Of a stretch of 64,000 bases of DNA, positions 44,468 to 52,521 are shown in pieces. The stretch spans positions 236,194 to 300,193 of the forward strand of contig NZ_BSTL01000014.1 of assembly GCF_030269485.1 (NCBI RefSeq), written 5' to 3'. The translations under genes were made by a program, and so were the position numbers. This stretch comes from Actinoplanes sp. NBRC 103695. GTDB taxonomy: Bacteria > Actinomycetota > Actinomycetes > Mycobacteriales > Micromonosporaceae. Each line of letters begins with the position of its first letter. Position 1 is the stretch's first letter. The notes under the pieces were generated by a model. It was not told the origin of the DNA. It made no database searches and was given only the letters and a program-made list of their open reading frames with translations.

Positions 44468-44644
44468 GTGGCAATGATCGAGGAAACCTGCGGGCACAGA
44501 TCGCCGTACCATGACCGATCCCTGCCCTTGACAATCGTCCTGATCACCGTGGTGATGCTGGTCGACCGGGGCGCCGACCCGACGGTCGCCCTGTGCAGCG
44601 TGGCAGGACTCGTCGCTGCGGTCGGCCGCGTCACGCGTGGTTGA
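44468..44644 (+). CDS. Small membrane protein upstream of HTH-PAS gene
   Basis: A 58-residue frame with AAGGGAG five bases before GTG 44468. A polar N-terminus (MIEETCGHRSPYHDRS) precedes a hydrophobic segment LPLTIVLITVVMLVDRGADP and a second weaker one, VALCSVAGLVAAVGRV, so one or two membrane spans are likely. Its stop TGA is part of the TGAGGA that would serve as ribosome-binding site for the next gene, so the two look coupled. No family is recognised. Confidence 0.55.
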   Translation: MAMIEETCGHRSPYHDRSLPLTIVLITVVMLVDRGADPTVALCSVAGLVAAVGRVTRG

Positions 44645-44649
44645 GGACG

Positions 44650-45750
44650 ATGGCCACCAGACCGGTCCGTCCCGGGGCCGCCGCTTCGGTCAGCGACTTC
44701 GCTCGTTCCCTCCGTGATCTCTGGGTTCGTGCGGGCAGCCCCAACCTCCAGGCCATGGCCCGGGACAGGTATGTCAGCCCACCGACGCTGTCCGCCGCAC
44801 ACGGTGGGCGGACCTTCCCCACGTGGCACGCCACCTGCGCCTACCTGCTCGGGTGCGGAGTGCCCGAAGCCGATATCGCCGGGTGGCTGAGCCGCTGGTG
44901 TCAGGTCGCCGACGTCATCGGCTATCGGGGGGCAAGACCACCGCGCTCGGACCCCGGCACTCGTGGCCCGGCCCCGGAGTGCCGCAGCGTTGCCACGGTC
45001 GCGGATTTCCGGTCGGCACTGCGACAGATCTTCCGATGGACCGAGGCGGGTTCTCAGGCAGCCTTCATACGCGAGGCCGGGTGCCGCGGCATTTCGCTGG
45101 CCAAGGCAACGCTCAGCGACATGCTGACGTCCGGTCGGAGCGACAATCTGCCGAGCGCGGCCAGCACACGAACGTTCTTGATTGCGAGCGCGCTACCTCC
45201 GGACCATGTCGAACAATGGATGGCGATACACGACTCGCTTGTTCGCAGCGGTCGCGGTGGGCAGGAGAAGCCCCCGGTCCAGGCTCAGCCGGATTCTGCC
45301 GCCTCTCCCGGCCGGTTGCCCGACGATCACTACGAAGACGCTCCGTGCGGACTGTTGACGACCCTGCCCGACGGCACCATCGAACACGTCAACCGGACCT
45401 TTCTCGAACTCACCGGCCATTCCCGTGACGCACTGATCGGGAAACGCCGATTCCGGGACCTGCTCAGCCGCGCCGGTCAGTTCTTTCACGAGACGCACTA
45501 CTGCATGGAGCTGAGGACCAAAGGCGTTGTCCGTGAGGTCGCCTTCGACATCATGTGCGCTGACGGCCGGCGGCTGCCCGTTCTCGTCAACTCGGCCGTC
45601 ACCCGGTGCGAGGCGGGCAGCACCACTTCGATTCGAACGACAGTCTTCGAAGCCGGCGCACGCCTCAGATATGAGCGACAGCTTCGTGCCGCCCGCCGCT
45701 CCGCGGAAGAGAAAGTCCGCCGCTTGCGAGCCGAGCAGGATCGTCCATGA
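44650..45750 (+). CDS. Double HTH-like and PAS-domain protein of unknown role
   Basis: A 366-residue protein of unusual plan. Residues 15-85 form an actinobacterial HTH-like module (FARSLRDLWVRAGSPNLQAM, VSPPTLSAAHGGRTFP). A second, diverged copy lies at 115-200 (FRSALRQIFRWTEAGSQAAF, ISLAKATLSDML). A PAS domain follows at 226-335 (YEDAPCGLLTTLPDGTIEHV, RFRDLLSRAGQFFHETHY, DGRRLPVLVNSAV), then a basic coiled coil to the end. The PAS type resembles that preceding RsbU-like PP2C phosphatases, but no phosphatase follows. It may be a ligand-responsive regulator. A new fusion is possible. Confidence 0.7.
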   Translation: MATRPVRPGAAASVSDFARSLRDLWVRAGSPNLQAMARDRYVSPPTLSAAHGGRTFPTWHATCAYLLGCGVPEADIAGWLSRWCQVADVIGYRGARPPRSDPGTRGPAPECRSVATVADFRSALRQIFRWTEAGSQAAFIREAGCRGISLAKATLSDMLTSGRSDNLPSAASTRTFLIASALPPDHVEQWMAIHDSLVRSGRGGQEKPPVQAQPDSAASPGRLPDDHYEDAPCGLLTTLPDGTIEHVNRTFLELTGHSRDALIGKRRFRDLLSRAGQFFHETHYCMELRTKGVVREVAFDIMCADGRRLPVLVNSAVTRCEAGSTTSIRTTVFEAGARLRYERQLRAARRSAEEKVRRLRAEQDRP

Positions 45751-45782
45751 GGGGCCGGCAGCGCCGGGTGTCAGCTGAACGG

Positions 45783-46757
45783 TCAGTCCGAGGCGGCCGG
45801 GCAAGGGTCGGTGCCCGGGGTGCCGGGGCGGGCCACCCGCCGCTGATCGAGGACGCGTTCCAGGACGGTCGGCTTCGACGACATCAGGCCGTCGGCGCAG
45901 GCGTCGATCAGTGAGTTGTAGGTCGCCTCGTCCTCGGATCCGCTGCCGCTGAACCAGACGTGCACGGCGTACCCGTCGCTGTGTGCCCTGGCTATGAAGC
46001 CCGGCGTCGCGATCCTGACGCCCTGGAAGCCGACCGGGATCTGCAGCGCGACCGTCCCCTCGATCGGGCGCATGCGCAGGGTCAGGTAGCGCAGCACCTC
46101 GCCGAAGCCCGGCGCCACCCCGACGGCCGGCGCCAGCCTGTGGAACTCGGCGATGGCCTCATCCTCGAACGAGGCCACGATGATGTCCTGGGTGCGGTTC
46201 AGGCGATGCAGAAGCCCGGCGAGCAGCCGCGCGTTCCGCAGGAACGACTCGCCGTCGTCGTCCGACGAGCCCTTGATCTCCACGGTGAACGGGGTCCGCG
46301 GGAACCGGGTCAGCACTTCCTCCAGCGACGGCACCCGGAAGTCGTCGGCCGTGTATCCCGGCGGCGGCGGCCGATCCCCGGTCCGCACACCTCGCAGCTC
46401 GGAGTGCGACGCCGCGTCCAGCCTCTGCACCTCGGCGAACGTCTTGTCCCGGATCGGCCCGGTGCCGTCGGTGGTGCGGTCGACCTCCGCGTCGTGCATG
46501 ACCACCAGCACGTCGTCGGCGGTCGCATGCACATCCATCTCGAGCATGTCGGCGCCGACATCGACCGCGCGCCGGAACGCGTACATCGTGCTGGACGGCG
46601 CCTCATCCTCCCCACCCTGATGGGCGATGGACAGGAACGGCCGGCCCATCCACGGGCCCGGAGCCGCATCGCCGGGGAGATTCAGGCGCACCGCCAACCC
46701 GATCGCCAGCACCACGACGACCGCGGCGGCGATAAGTAAGATCCGTCGCTTCCTCAT
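45783..46757 (-). CDS. Glycerophosphodiester phosphodiesterase, secreted or anchored
   Basis: A 324-residue protein with an N-terminal anchor (ILLIAAAVVVVLAIGLAVRL). The GDPD domain has AHQGGEDEAPSSTMYAFRRA, where His46 replaces the usual H-R-G context with H-Q-G, metal ligands E73 and D75 (EMDVHATADD) and His88 (VVMHDAEVDRTTDG). It hydrolyses glycerophosphodiesters outside the membrane for phosphate and glycerol recovery. The Arg-to-Gln change is seen in an actinobacterial subgroup and does not affect the metal site. Confidence 0.88.
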   Translation of the reverse strand: MRKRRILLIAAAVVVVLAIGLAVRLNLPGDAAPGPWMGRPFLSIAHQGGEDEAPSSTMYAFRRAVDVGADMLEMDVHATADDVLVVMHDAEVDRTTDGTGPIRDKTFAEVQRLDAASHSELRGVRTGDRPPPPGYTADDFRVPSLEEVLTRFPRTPFTVEIKGSSDDDGESFLRNARLLAGLLHRLNRTQDIIVASFEDEAIAEFHRLAPAVGVAPGFGEVLRYLTLRMRPIEGTVALQIPVGFQGVRIATPGFIARAHSDGYAVHVWFSGSGSEDEATYNSLIDACADGLMSSKPTVLERVLDQRRVARPGTPGTDPCPAASD

Positions 46758-46838
46758 CGCCGCGAAGCCTAACCGGGATCAGACCTGGCCGAGATCGACC
46801 TCGAGGGAGAAGGGCGCGGCCGGTCGACGGCTCCGGCG

Positions 46839-47345
46839 TCAGTGCCCGACTTCCGTCAGTGAGTCGTAGTAGGCCTTCATCGCCGGGTAGTAGTCGTCGA
46901 AGCTGGGGCTGGGCAGGTCGTCGCGCGACGCCACCAGCATGTCCAGGTAGTACTCCCAGCCGGGGCCCATCTCGCCGACCTGGTCGGTGCTGTCGAGGTG
47001 GTGCACCAGCTGGAGCTCGGTCCGGCCGCCGGCGTTGGACAGCCGCAGCTCGAGTTTCCAGCCGCCGTCCCCCTCCCCCGTCGTCGACAGGGCCAGGCGG
47101 CGCGGTGGGTCGCAGGCGTCGATCCGGACGTCGAACCACGGCGCCTGTTCCTCGTAGGCCATCTGGAGCTTGATCATCCGGCCTGGGGCGGGGTCGCCTT
47201 CCCACGCTCCGAACCAGCGGGCGGTGCGGTCGGATTCGGTCAGGCTGGCCCACACGTCCTCGATGGGCGCGCGGAACGTGCGGCTGACGATGAGGTCGCG
47301 GCCGTCTGCGGTGGGGAAGAGCCCGCCGTTGGGTGGGTTGGTCAT
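46839..47345 (-). CDS. SRPBCC/AHSA1-domain protein
   Basis: A 168-residue START-like fold protein: DLIVSRTFRAPIEDVWASLT, TARWFGAWEGDPAPGRMIKL, and a C-terminal helix ending with KAYYDSLTEVGH. AHSA1-type SRPBCC proteins bind hydrophobic ligands. ATG 47345 overlaps the stop of the ArsR-type regulator (ATGA). ArsR/SRPBCC pairs of this kind are very common in actinobacteria and probably respond together to one ligand or stress. Confidence 0.88.
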   Translation of the reverse strand: MTNPPNGGLFPTADGRDLIVSRTFRAPIEDVWASLTESDRTARWFGAWEGDPAPGRMIKLQMAYEEQAPWFDVRIDACDPPRRLALSTTGEGDGGWKLELRLSNAGGRTELQLVHHLDSTDQVGEMGPGWEYYLDMLVASRDDLPSPSFDDYYPAMKAYYDSLTEVGH

Positions 47346-47719
47346 GCGGTCTTCTCCTGGTGATCGACGACTGACTGATCGGTGGTCGGCGAGGTCGTGC
47401 GGCGCTCGCGGCGCGTGCGGTAGACCTCGGTCTCGAGTGCGTCGAGGCGACGCTCCCAGTGGTCGGCGCGGGCGAACTGCCCGAGCCACGCCACCAGGCC
47501 GGCGAAGCGGGCGGCCTCCAGCGAGTAGAAGCGCTGACGACCGACCAGCGCGTCGCTGACCAGGCCGCTCTCCCGGAGCACCCGCAGGTGGCGGCTGACG
47601 GCGGGCCGGCTGATCGTGAACCGGTCGGCGATCTCCCCGGCGGTCAGCCGCTGCTCGCGCAGCATCACCAGGATGTCCCGCCGCACCGGATCGGCGATCG
47701 CCGCCGCCACCTCGTCCAC
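47342..47719 (-). CDS. ArsR-family winged-helix regulator
   Basis: A 125-residue regulator: VAAAIADPVRRDILVMLREQ, LTAGEIADRFTISRPAVSRH, LRVLRESGLV and the wing GRQRFYSLEA. There are no Cys pairs, so it is unlikely to sense metals. GTG 47719 is the start. It is co-translated with the SRPBCC protein and probably autoregulates the pair. Confidence 0.9.
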   Translation of the reverse strand: MDEVAAAIADPVRRDILVMLREQRLTAGEIADRFTISRPAVSRHLRVLRESGLVSDALVGRQRFYSLEAARFAGLVAWLGQFARADHWERRLDALETEVYRTRRERRTTSPTTDQSVVDHQEKTA

Positions 47720-47793
47720 CGCGAAAGCGTAACCACTGTGTTACGTGTCCCGCAAGGAGAGCGAGGAAGGCGAGGACAGCGAGGAGGCACGAT

Positions 47794-48783
47794 CTAGCGG
47801 CGATCCCGCAGCGTCTGTGAGGGGGTCTCGCCGAAGCGCCGCCGATAGTCCCCCGCGAAACGGCCGAGATGGGTGAACCCGAACCGGGCCGCCACATCCC
47901 CGACGCTGGTGCGCCAGGGGTCGCCGTGGGTCAGCGCCTGATGGACCCTGTCGAGGCGCAGCCGGCGCAGGTACGTCATCGGGGACATCCCGATGTGCTG
48001 CTTGAACGCGTCCTGCAGCACGCGCACCCCCACCCCGGCGATCCCCGCCAGTTCGCCGGCCGTGAAGGAGCGGCCGGGCTGGGCGTGCATCGCGTCCAGG
48101 GCACGTTTCACCGTGCGCGGCCGCCGGGCCGCCGGCTCGTGCGAGAAGGGGTGCTCGACCGTCAGCGCCAGGCCGCTGATCAGCAGGTCACGCCACTGCT
48201 TGGCGATCTGCGGCCGGTTGACGAGCGGGTTGTGGCCGCGCATGTCGGCCAGCAGCTGGCGGACCAGGCCGGCCCAGCTGCGCCCGCGCCCGCTGCCGGT
48301 GGGGAAGCTGGCGGCCAGCGGCATCGGGGACGACACCTGACGGTCCAGGGCGGCGTCCACCTCACGTTCCAGCGCGGCCCGGTCGACCTTGACGCTGAGC
48401 AGCCGGCAGTCGGCGCTCATGCGCAGCTCGACGTCGCCGACCGGCTGGAGGACCACGGCGCGGGACGCGTCGGCGGCGACCACGTGTCCGAGCTGCCGGG
48501 ACTGGACCGCGCCGGTCAGCGGCGCGAGGACGTGGTAGGCGTCCTCGAGGTCGGACGTGGTGACGAAGACGTCCGCGCCGTAGCGGAGCTCGCCGATGGT
48601 CACCGCGCCCAGGCCCAGTCCCTCGGCGACGAAGTCGAGCGTGCGGGTGTCGTCCAGGGGACGGACCCGCACGCTCTCGTAGAACAGGCGCCGGCAGAAC
48701 CTCCCGGCCTCGTCGAGGTCGGTGGTGCGCAGCGAGGATCGAACCGGGATTCCCGCGTCCGGGTTCGAAGCCCTCGTCACCAT
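47794..48783 (-). CDS. AraC-family transcriptional regulator
   Basis: A 329-residue regulator. An N-terminal cupin-like AraC-binding domain (about 15-190) precedes two HTH motifs: FTAGELAGIAGVGVRVLQDA, FKQHIGMSPMTYLRRLRLDR, then SVGDVAARFGFTHLGRFAGD with YRRRFGETPSQTL. It resembles the ArpC/choline-type regulators. Its targets may include the DUF4331 gene group directly upstream on the same strand, though that is inference. Confidence 0.9.
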   Translation of the reverse strand: MVTRASNPDAGIPVRSSLRTTDLDEAGRFCRRLFYESVRVRPLDDTRTLDFVAEGLGLGAVTIGELRYGADVFVTTSDLEDAYHVLAPLTGAVQSRQLGHVVAADASRAVVLQPVGDVELRMSADCRLLSVKVDRAALEREVDAALDRQVSSPMPLAASFPTGSGRGRSWAGLVRQLLADMRGHNPLVNRPQIAKQWRDLLISGLALTVEHPFSHEPAARRPRTVKRALDAMHAQPGRSFTAGELAGIAGVGVRVLQDAFKQHIGMSPMTYLRRLRLDRVHQALTHGDPWRTSVGDVAARFGFTHLGRFAGDYRRRFGETPSQTLRDRR

Positions 48784-48810
48784 CCGCCGACTGTAGTCCT
48801 GTCGTGACTC

Positions 48811-49152
48811 TCAGGCAGCAACGGGCACGGGCCATTCATACTCGGTCACGGCGCCCCCGGTCACATCGACTTCGGCGAGCACGGTGACCGGGTCCTGCCA
48901 GATCGCGTACCGGCCCGCGGCCAGGCCGTCGATGACGACACTCCACAGCACCCCTCCGCGCACGTACCGGGCGCGGACCGCGGCGTGCGTCCGGCTGCCC
49001 GGGTCGGCGACCGGGCTCACCTCGATCTCGTGCCCGTGCAGGCTGCCCGGCGTGTGGATGACCATGGCGCCGATGTCGGCGCCGATGTTCAGCACCACCG
49101 TGCCCTGACCGCTGGGGGCCAGGGTGTGGTGGTGATGCGCTCCGACCGACAC
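48811..49152 (-). CDS. Small hypothetical protein beside DUF4331
   Basis: A 113-residue predicted beta-rich protein. Its N-terminus has a His cluster (MSVGAHHHHTLAPSGQ), which may bind metal, and a second His in TPGSLHGHEIEVSP. No signal peptide or membrane span. GTG 49152 lies four bases after the DUF4331 stop, so it is co-transcribed with it. I do not recognise the family. Confidence 0.7.
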   Translation of the reverse strand: MSVGAHHHHTLAPSGQGTVVLNIGADIGAMVIHTPGSLHGHEIEVSPVADPGSRTHAAVRARYVRGGVLWSVVIDGLAAGRYAIWQDPVTVLAEVDVTGGAVTEYEWPVPVAA

Positions 49153-49156
49153 GCGA

Positions 49157-50569
49157 CTACTCCTTCTTGGCGTCGGGGGCCGGCGGGTTGTTGAACCCGT
49201 CGAGCGGCGTGGGCAGGTACGGGAACTTCTTCAGCAGGTCGGAGCTGACGTTCTTGATCGACAGTCCCTGCTCGACCAGCGCGGCCGCGTCGTCCGGCTT
49301 GAAGTCGGCGTTGACCAGCGGCACCGTCACACCGGCGATGGCGCGCAGCGAGATCGAGACCACGTCGTCGGCGATCCGCCGGCCGTTCGGGAAACCGGCC
49401 AGGTCGGCGCCGAGGAGGCCGAACGGGTTCTCCTCCTTCGACGGCGGGATGGCCGTGTTCAGGCGGAGCATGTCGGCCTGGGTCTCGCCGGTGTTGTTCT
49501 GGAACTCGTCGATCAGCCCGTCGGGGATGCCGGTGAGCAGGATGGCGAGCAGGTCGGCACGCGGATCGCCGGCCTTGTTCAGCGCGGCCAGCTTGTCGAA
49601 GACACCCGGGTAGAGCACCGGCAGCAGCGCGCCGAGCTCCGGGGTGGCGACGAACTCGGCGAACCGCTTGTCCTCGCTGGGCGGCAGGCTGTTCCACAGG
49701 TCCTTCTGCGCCATCGGCACGATGACCTCGTTGAACAGCGGGTTGCCCAGCCGGGACACCTGGGTCTGCGGGCCGACGTACACGTCGTCGTCGCCCTTGC
49801 CCTTGCGCACCTGCACCTGGCGACGGCTGGCCGACGTCCACACGCCGATCACGGCGCCGGCGTCACGGCCGCGGACCTTCTTCTTGCCGTCCTTGCGCAC
49901 CATGTGCAGCGGGACCTGGATGGCGATCGAGTGCACGTTCGTCTTGTCGGTGGCGTTGACCGCCTTGCCGGCGTAGTTGAACAGCTTCTGGCCGACCAGG
50001 TGCGCGTTCTGGAAGGGGCGCAGCGTACCCAGGTCGAAGATGGACCCGAGGTCGACGAAGAACGCGTCGGCTCGCTGCCCGGCGAAGACCTTCTCGCCGG
50101 TCTTCAGCTTGTGCACGGCGTCCTCGGCGAGCTTGTCGTAGTCCGCGATGGACAGCGGGCCGACGTTGCACGGCGGGCAGGGCAGCTTCTCGGCCAGCAC
50201 GGTGTGCTTGCCGTGCGCGTCCACCTTGGTCACCGAGAAGAACTGGCGGCGGTTCCAGTTCTCACTGTCCAGCGACTCGATCGGCCCGGTGTTGTAGAGG
50301 AACGTCCGGTCGTTGCGCAGTTCGGTGCGGAACCGGAACTGGTACGTGAGGTCCGGGCGGGCGTCGCCGTTGGAGTCGACGTGGATCTCGTAGAGCACGT
50401 CGTCGCCGAACTCGAAGAAGTTCGGGCCGCTCGCGGGGGGCTGGAGCGGGACGTAGTTGGCGATCAGCGTCACGGTGTCCGGGTGGTCGGGGCTCACGAA
50501 CGCGTACAGGTCGGAGCTGTCCGCCACCGGGTCCTTGCTGATCTCCGGTGCTTCACGATGGGAAGACAA
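49157..50569 (-). CDS. DUF4331 family protein
   Basis: A 470-residue protein beginning MSSHREAPEISKDPVADSSD with LYAFVSPDHPDTVTLIANYV, the diagnostic start of the DUF4331 family. FFEFGDDVLYEIHVDSNGDA looks like a calcium-type acidic loop, and DAFFVDLGSIFDL follows. DUF4331 proteins are common in actinobacteria and proteobacteria, often with secretion signals, but no function is established to my knowledge. This copy lacks its own signal peptide. It is flanked by a Tat-type small protein and a His-rich small protein. Confidence 0.9.
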   Translation of the reverse strand: MSSHREAPEISKDPVADSSDLYAFVSPDHPDTVTLIANYVPLQPPASGPNFFEFGDDVLYEIHVDSNGDARPDLTYQFRFRTELRNDRTFLYNTGPIESLDSENWNRRQFFSVTKVDAHGKHTVLAEKLPCPPCNVGPLSIADYDKLAEDAVHKLKTGEKVFAGQRADAFFVDLGSIFDLGTLRPFQNAHLVGQKLFNYAGKAVNATDKTNVHSIAIQVPLHMVRKDGKKKVRGRDAGAVIGVWTSASRRQVQVRKGKGDDDVYVGPQTQVSRLGNPLFNEVIVPMAQKDLWNSLPPSEDKRFAEFVATPELGALLPVLYPGVFDKLAALNKAGDPRADLLAILLTGIPDGLIDEFQNNTGETQADMLRLNTAIPPSKEENPFGLLGADLAGFPNGRRIADDVVSISLRAIAGVTVPLVNADFKPDDAAALVEQGLSIKNVSSDLLKKFPYLPTPLDGFNNPPAPDAKKE

Positions 50570-50626
50570 GGGGGGTCCTTAAAAGTCGTCGGGGGGAAAC
50601 GAGAGCAGGGCCTACCGAGAAGCGCG

Positions 50627-50908
50627 TCAGCCGCGCTTGGCGGCCTTGAGAAGCTGGGCGGCCAGCTTCTTGTCTTCCAGCTTCAGCTTCTGACCACCGG
50701 TGAAGACGTCGAACACGCCCTTCTTGGCGTCCACCAGCGAGATCACCAGCGCCTGGCCGTCGTCCTTCGCGTCCTCCCGCTCACCGGCGAGGCTCAGCCC
50801 GGCGACACCGGCGACAGAGGCGCCGACCCCGACGGTGGCGGCGACGGTGAGAACCCGGCGACGGGACAGGCCCGAACCGTTCCGGCTCCGGTAATGACTG
50901 CGACTCAT
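50627..50908 (-). CDS. Small Tat-signal protein upstream of DUF4331
   Basis: A 93-residue protein with a twin-arginine signal: SRRRVL at 15-20, then the hydrophobic TVAATVGVGASVAGVAGLSL. The mature part is only ~50 residues, Lys-rich (KLKLEDKKLAAQLLKAAKRG). ATG 50908. It lies 58 bases upstream of DUF4331 on the same strand. Because DUF4331 lacks a signal, hitchhiking of the larger protein on this Tat signal is possible, but speculative. Confidence 0.75.
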   Translation of the reverse strand: MSRSHYRSRNGSGLSRRRVLTVAATVGVGASVAGVAGLSLAGEREDAKDDGQALVISLVDAKKGVFDVFTGGQKLKLEDKKLAAQLLKAAKRG

Positions 50909-50985
50909 GCTCGGCCTTTCGATCGTCTTCAGGGGCGGGGCTATGTCGTCGACGCCCATCAGTACGCGGCCGGAACCGCGACGGT

Positions 50986-51891
50986 TCAACGGATTCCGTC
51001 ATCCCTGGGAAGATCCTGAGTGCGGGGCCGTCGCCGCATGCGCGTGATCGCGAACGCGCCGGTCGCCGCGGCCAGCACCAGCAGCGCACCCGCCAGATAG
51101 AACCGATCGTTCTCGCCCGGCGACTCCTCCCCGAGCGTCAGGACCACCGGCGCGGTCGACGTTTCCGCAGCTGGGGTGGGCTCGTCCGAGGCGGTCGGCG
51201 ACGGCTTGGGCGTCGCCACGACCTTCGATGCCTTGGGTACGACCACAGCCTTCTTCTTCGGGGCCGGCGGCGCCTTCAGATCCAGGTCCGAGCAGGAGTA
51301 ATAGGTGTCCGGGGTGGAGGAGTTCTGCCAGATGACATAGAGCACATGCCGGCCGGTGCGGTCCTTGGGCAGCTTCGCCGTCATCCGGTACGCGCCACCG
51401 GTCAGCGGCGGGTCCTTGTCCACCAGGATCGCCTTGGTCGCCAGGTCGTCCCAGCGCAACGGCTCGTCCGGGTCGTACCCCTGCTTGGTCAGATAGATCT
51501 TGAACGTGCCCTCGTGCGGGATGGTCGTGGCGTAACGGACACTCAGCGTGTCGCCGGCCTCGGCCTCGGTGGCCGGCCAGTCGTCCCGGGCCAGGTCCAG
51601 ACCCCGGTAGGAGTCCAGTCCGCCGCTGCAGAGCTCGCCGTCCGGGATGACCTGGCGGTCCCGGCCGTTCACCCCGGCCACGCGCAGGTTGTCGAACTTG
51701 CCGAACGGCTGCCCGTTGGCCTTCTTGGCGGCCTTGCAGGCGGCGGAACCGGTCTCGGTCCCCTCCCCCGCGCAGGCGGCGGTACGGCTGATCGGCTTCG
51801 TGGGAGCGCCGTGGGCGGAGGCGGGCGTGGCGGCCGACAACGCGACCAGGGCGGTCGCGGCGACCACCGCGCCGAGGCGGCGAACTGACAT
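50986..51891 (-). CDS. AA10 lytic polysaccharide monooxygenase with C-terminal anchor
   Basis: A 301-residue protein. The signal peptide ends ASA at residue 26, exposing His27 (HGAPTKPISR), the first ligand of the copper histidine brace; the second is the His in TIPHEGTFKIYLTK. Later segments RHVLYVIWQNSSTPDTYYSC and SDLDL are typical of AA10. It oxidatively cleaves chitin or cellulose. A Lys/Pro/Thr-rich linker leads to a C-terminal membrane helix (ALLVLAAATGAFAI) and basic tail, so the enzyme is probably kept at the cell surface rather than released. Confidence 0.92.
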   Translation of the reverse strand: MSVRRLGAVVAATALVALSAATPASAHGAPTKPISRTAACAGEGTETGSAACKAAKKANGQPFGKFDNLRVAGVNGRDRQVIPDGELCSGGLDSYRGLDLARDDWPATEAEAGDTLSVRYATTIPHEGTFKIYLTKQGYDPDEPLRWDDLATKAILVDKDPPLTGGAYRMTAKLPKDRTGRHVLYVIWQNSSTPDTYYSCSDLDLKAPPAPKKKAVVVPKASKVVATPKPSPTASDEPTPAAETSTAPVVLTLGEESPGENDRFYLAGALLVLAAATGAFAITRMRRRPRTQDLPRDDGIR

Positions 51892-52029
51892 GAGTGGGAC
51901 TCCTCGGCTCGGTCTGACCCGTGGGGTACGGATCAGAACGGCGAGTCGTTCATCACCCTGGGTGGTAATGCCGAGAGAAACGTCCGGTTGTGATTGCATG
52001 GCTGGCGTAACCGAAACACAGGAGGACTC

Positions 52030-52398
52030 ATGGACAAGCCCGACGTCGGCCCGATCACCGGCGAGCCGCCGGCCGAGCTACTGATCGAGGAGATCACCGT
52101 CGGTGACGGTGACGAGGCCAAGCCGGGCCACTACGTGAGCGTGCACTACGTGGGTGTGGCGCACTCGTCCGGCAAGGAGTTCGACGCCTCGTACAACCGC
52201 GGCGAGCCGTTCCAGTTCCCGCTGGGCGGCGGCCAGGTCATCGCCGGGTGGGACGCGGGAGTGGCCGGTATGCGCGTCGGGGGCCGGCGCAAGCTGATCG
52301 TGCCCCCGGACCTCGGCTACGGCGCCCGGGGTGCGGGCGGCGTGATCAAGCCCAACGAGACGCTCATCTTCGTGGTGGACCTGCTCGGCGTGCAGTGA
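52030..52398 (+). CDS. FKBP-type peptidyl-prolyl isomerase
   Basis: A 122-residue cytoplasmic protein, one FKBP domain: VSVHYVGVAHSSGKEFDASY, FQFPLGGGQVIAGWDAGVAG, RKLIVPPDLGYGARGAGG and a final LIFVVDLLGV. These include the Tyr, Asp, Trp and Phe positions of the active site. GGAGGA three bases before ATG 52030 decides the start. It is divergent from the LPMO gene and ends in a strong terminator. Confidence 0.93.
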   Translation: MDKPDVGPITGEPPAELLIEEITVGDGDEAKPGHYVSVHYVGVAHSSGKEFDASYNRGEPFQFPLGGGQVIAGWDAGVAGMRVGGRRKLIVPPDLGYGARGAGGVIKPNETLIFVVDLLGVQ

Positions 52399-52415
52399 CC
52401 GGACGGCAGGCCGCT

Positions 52416-52448
52416 CGGGCCGGGGTGGGCGATGCCCGCCCCGGCCCG
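52416..52448 (+). terminator. Strong hairpin terminator after FKBP gene
   Basis: CGGGCCGGGGTGGGC (52416-52430) pairs with GCCCGCCCCGGCCCG (52434-52448) across the loop GAT: 15 pairs with a single G-U wobble. It lies between convergent genes and may serve both. Confidence 0.8.
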
Positions 52449-52521
52449 TCGCCGTTCGGCTCGTGTCCCTGCTCCTCGCGGGGCAGGAACTCGTCCGGGT
52501 CGAACGGGTCGCCGAGCGGTG

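Noticed and set aside
44097..44514. Short open frames upstream of the small membrane protein (for example 44185-44514)
   Set aside because: Basic, Arg/Pro-rich, no Shine-Dalgarno, no resemblance to any protein; they overlap the likely promoter.
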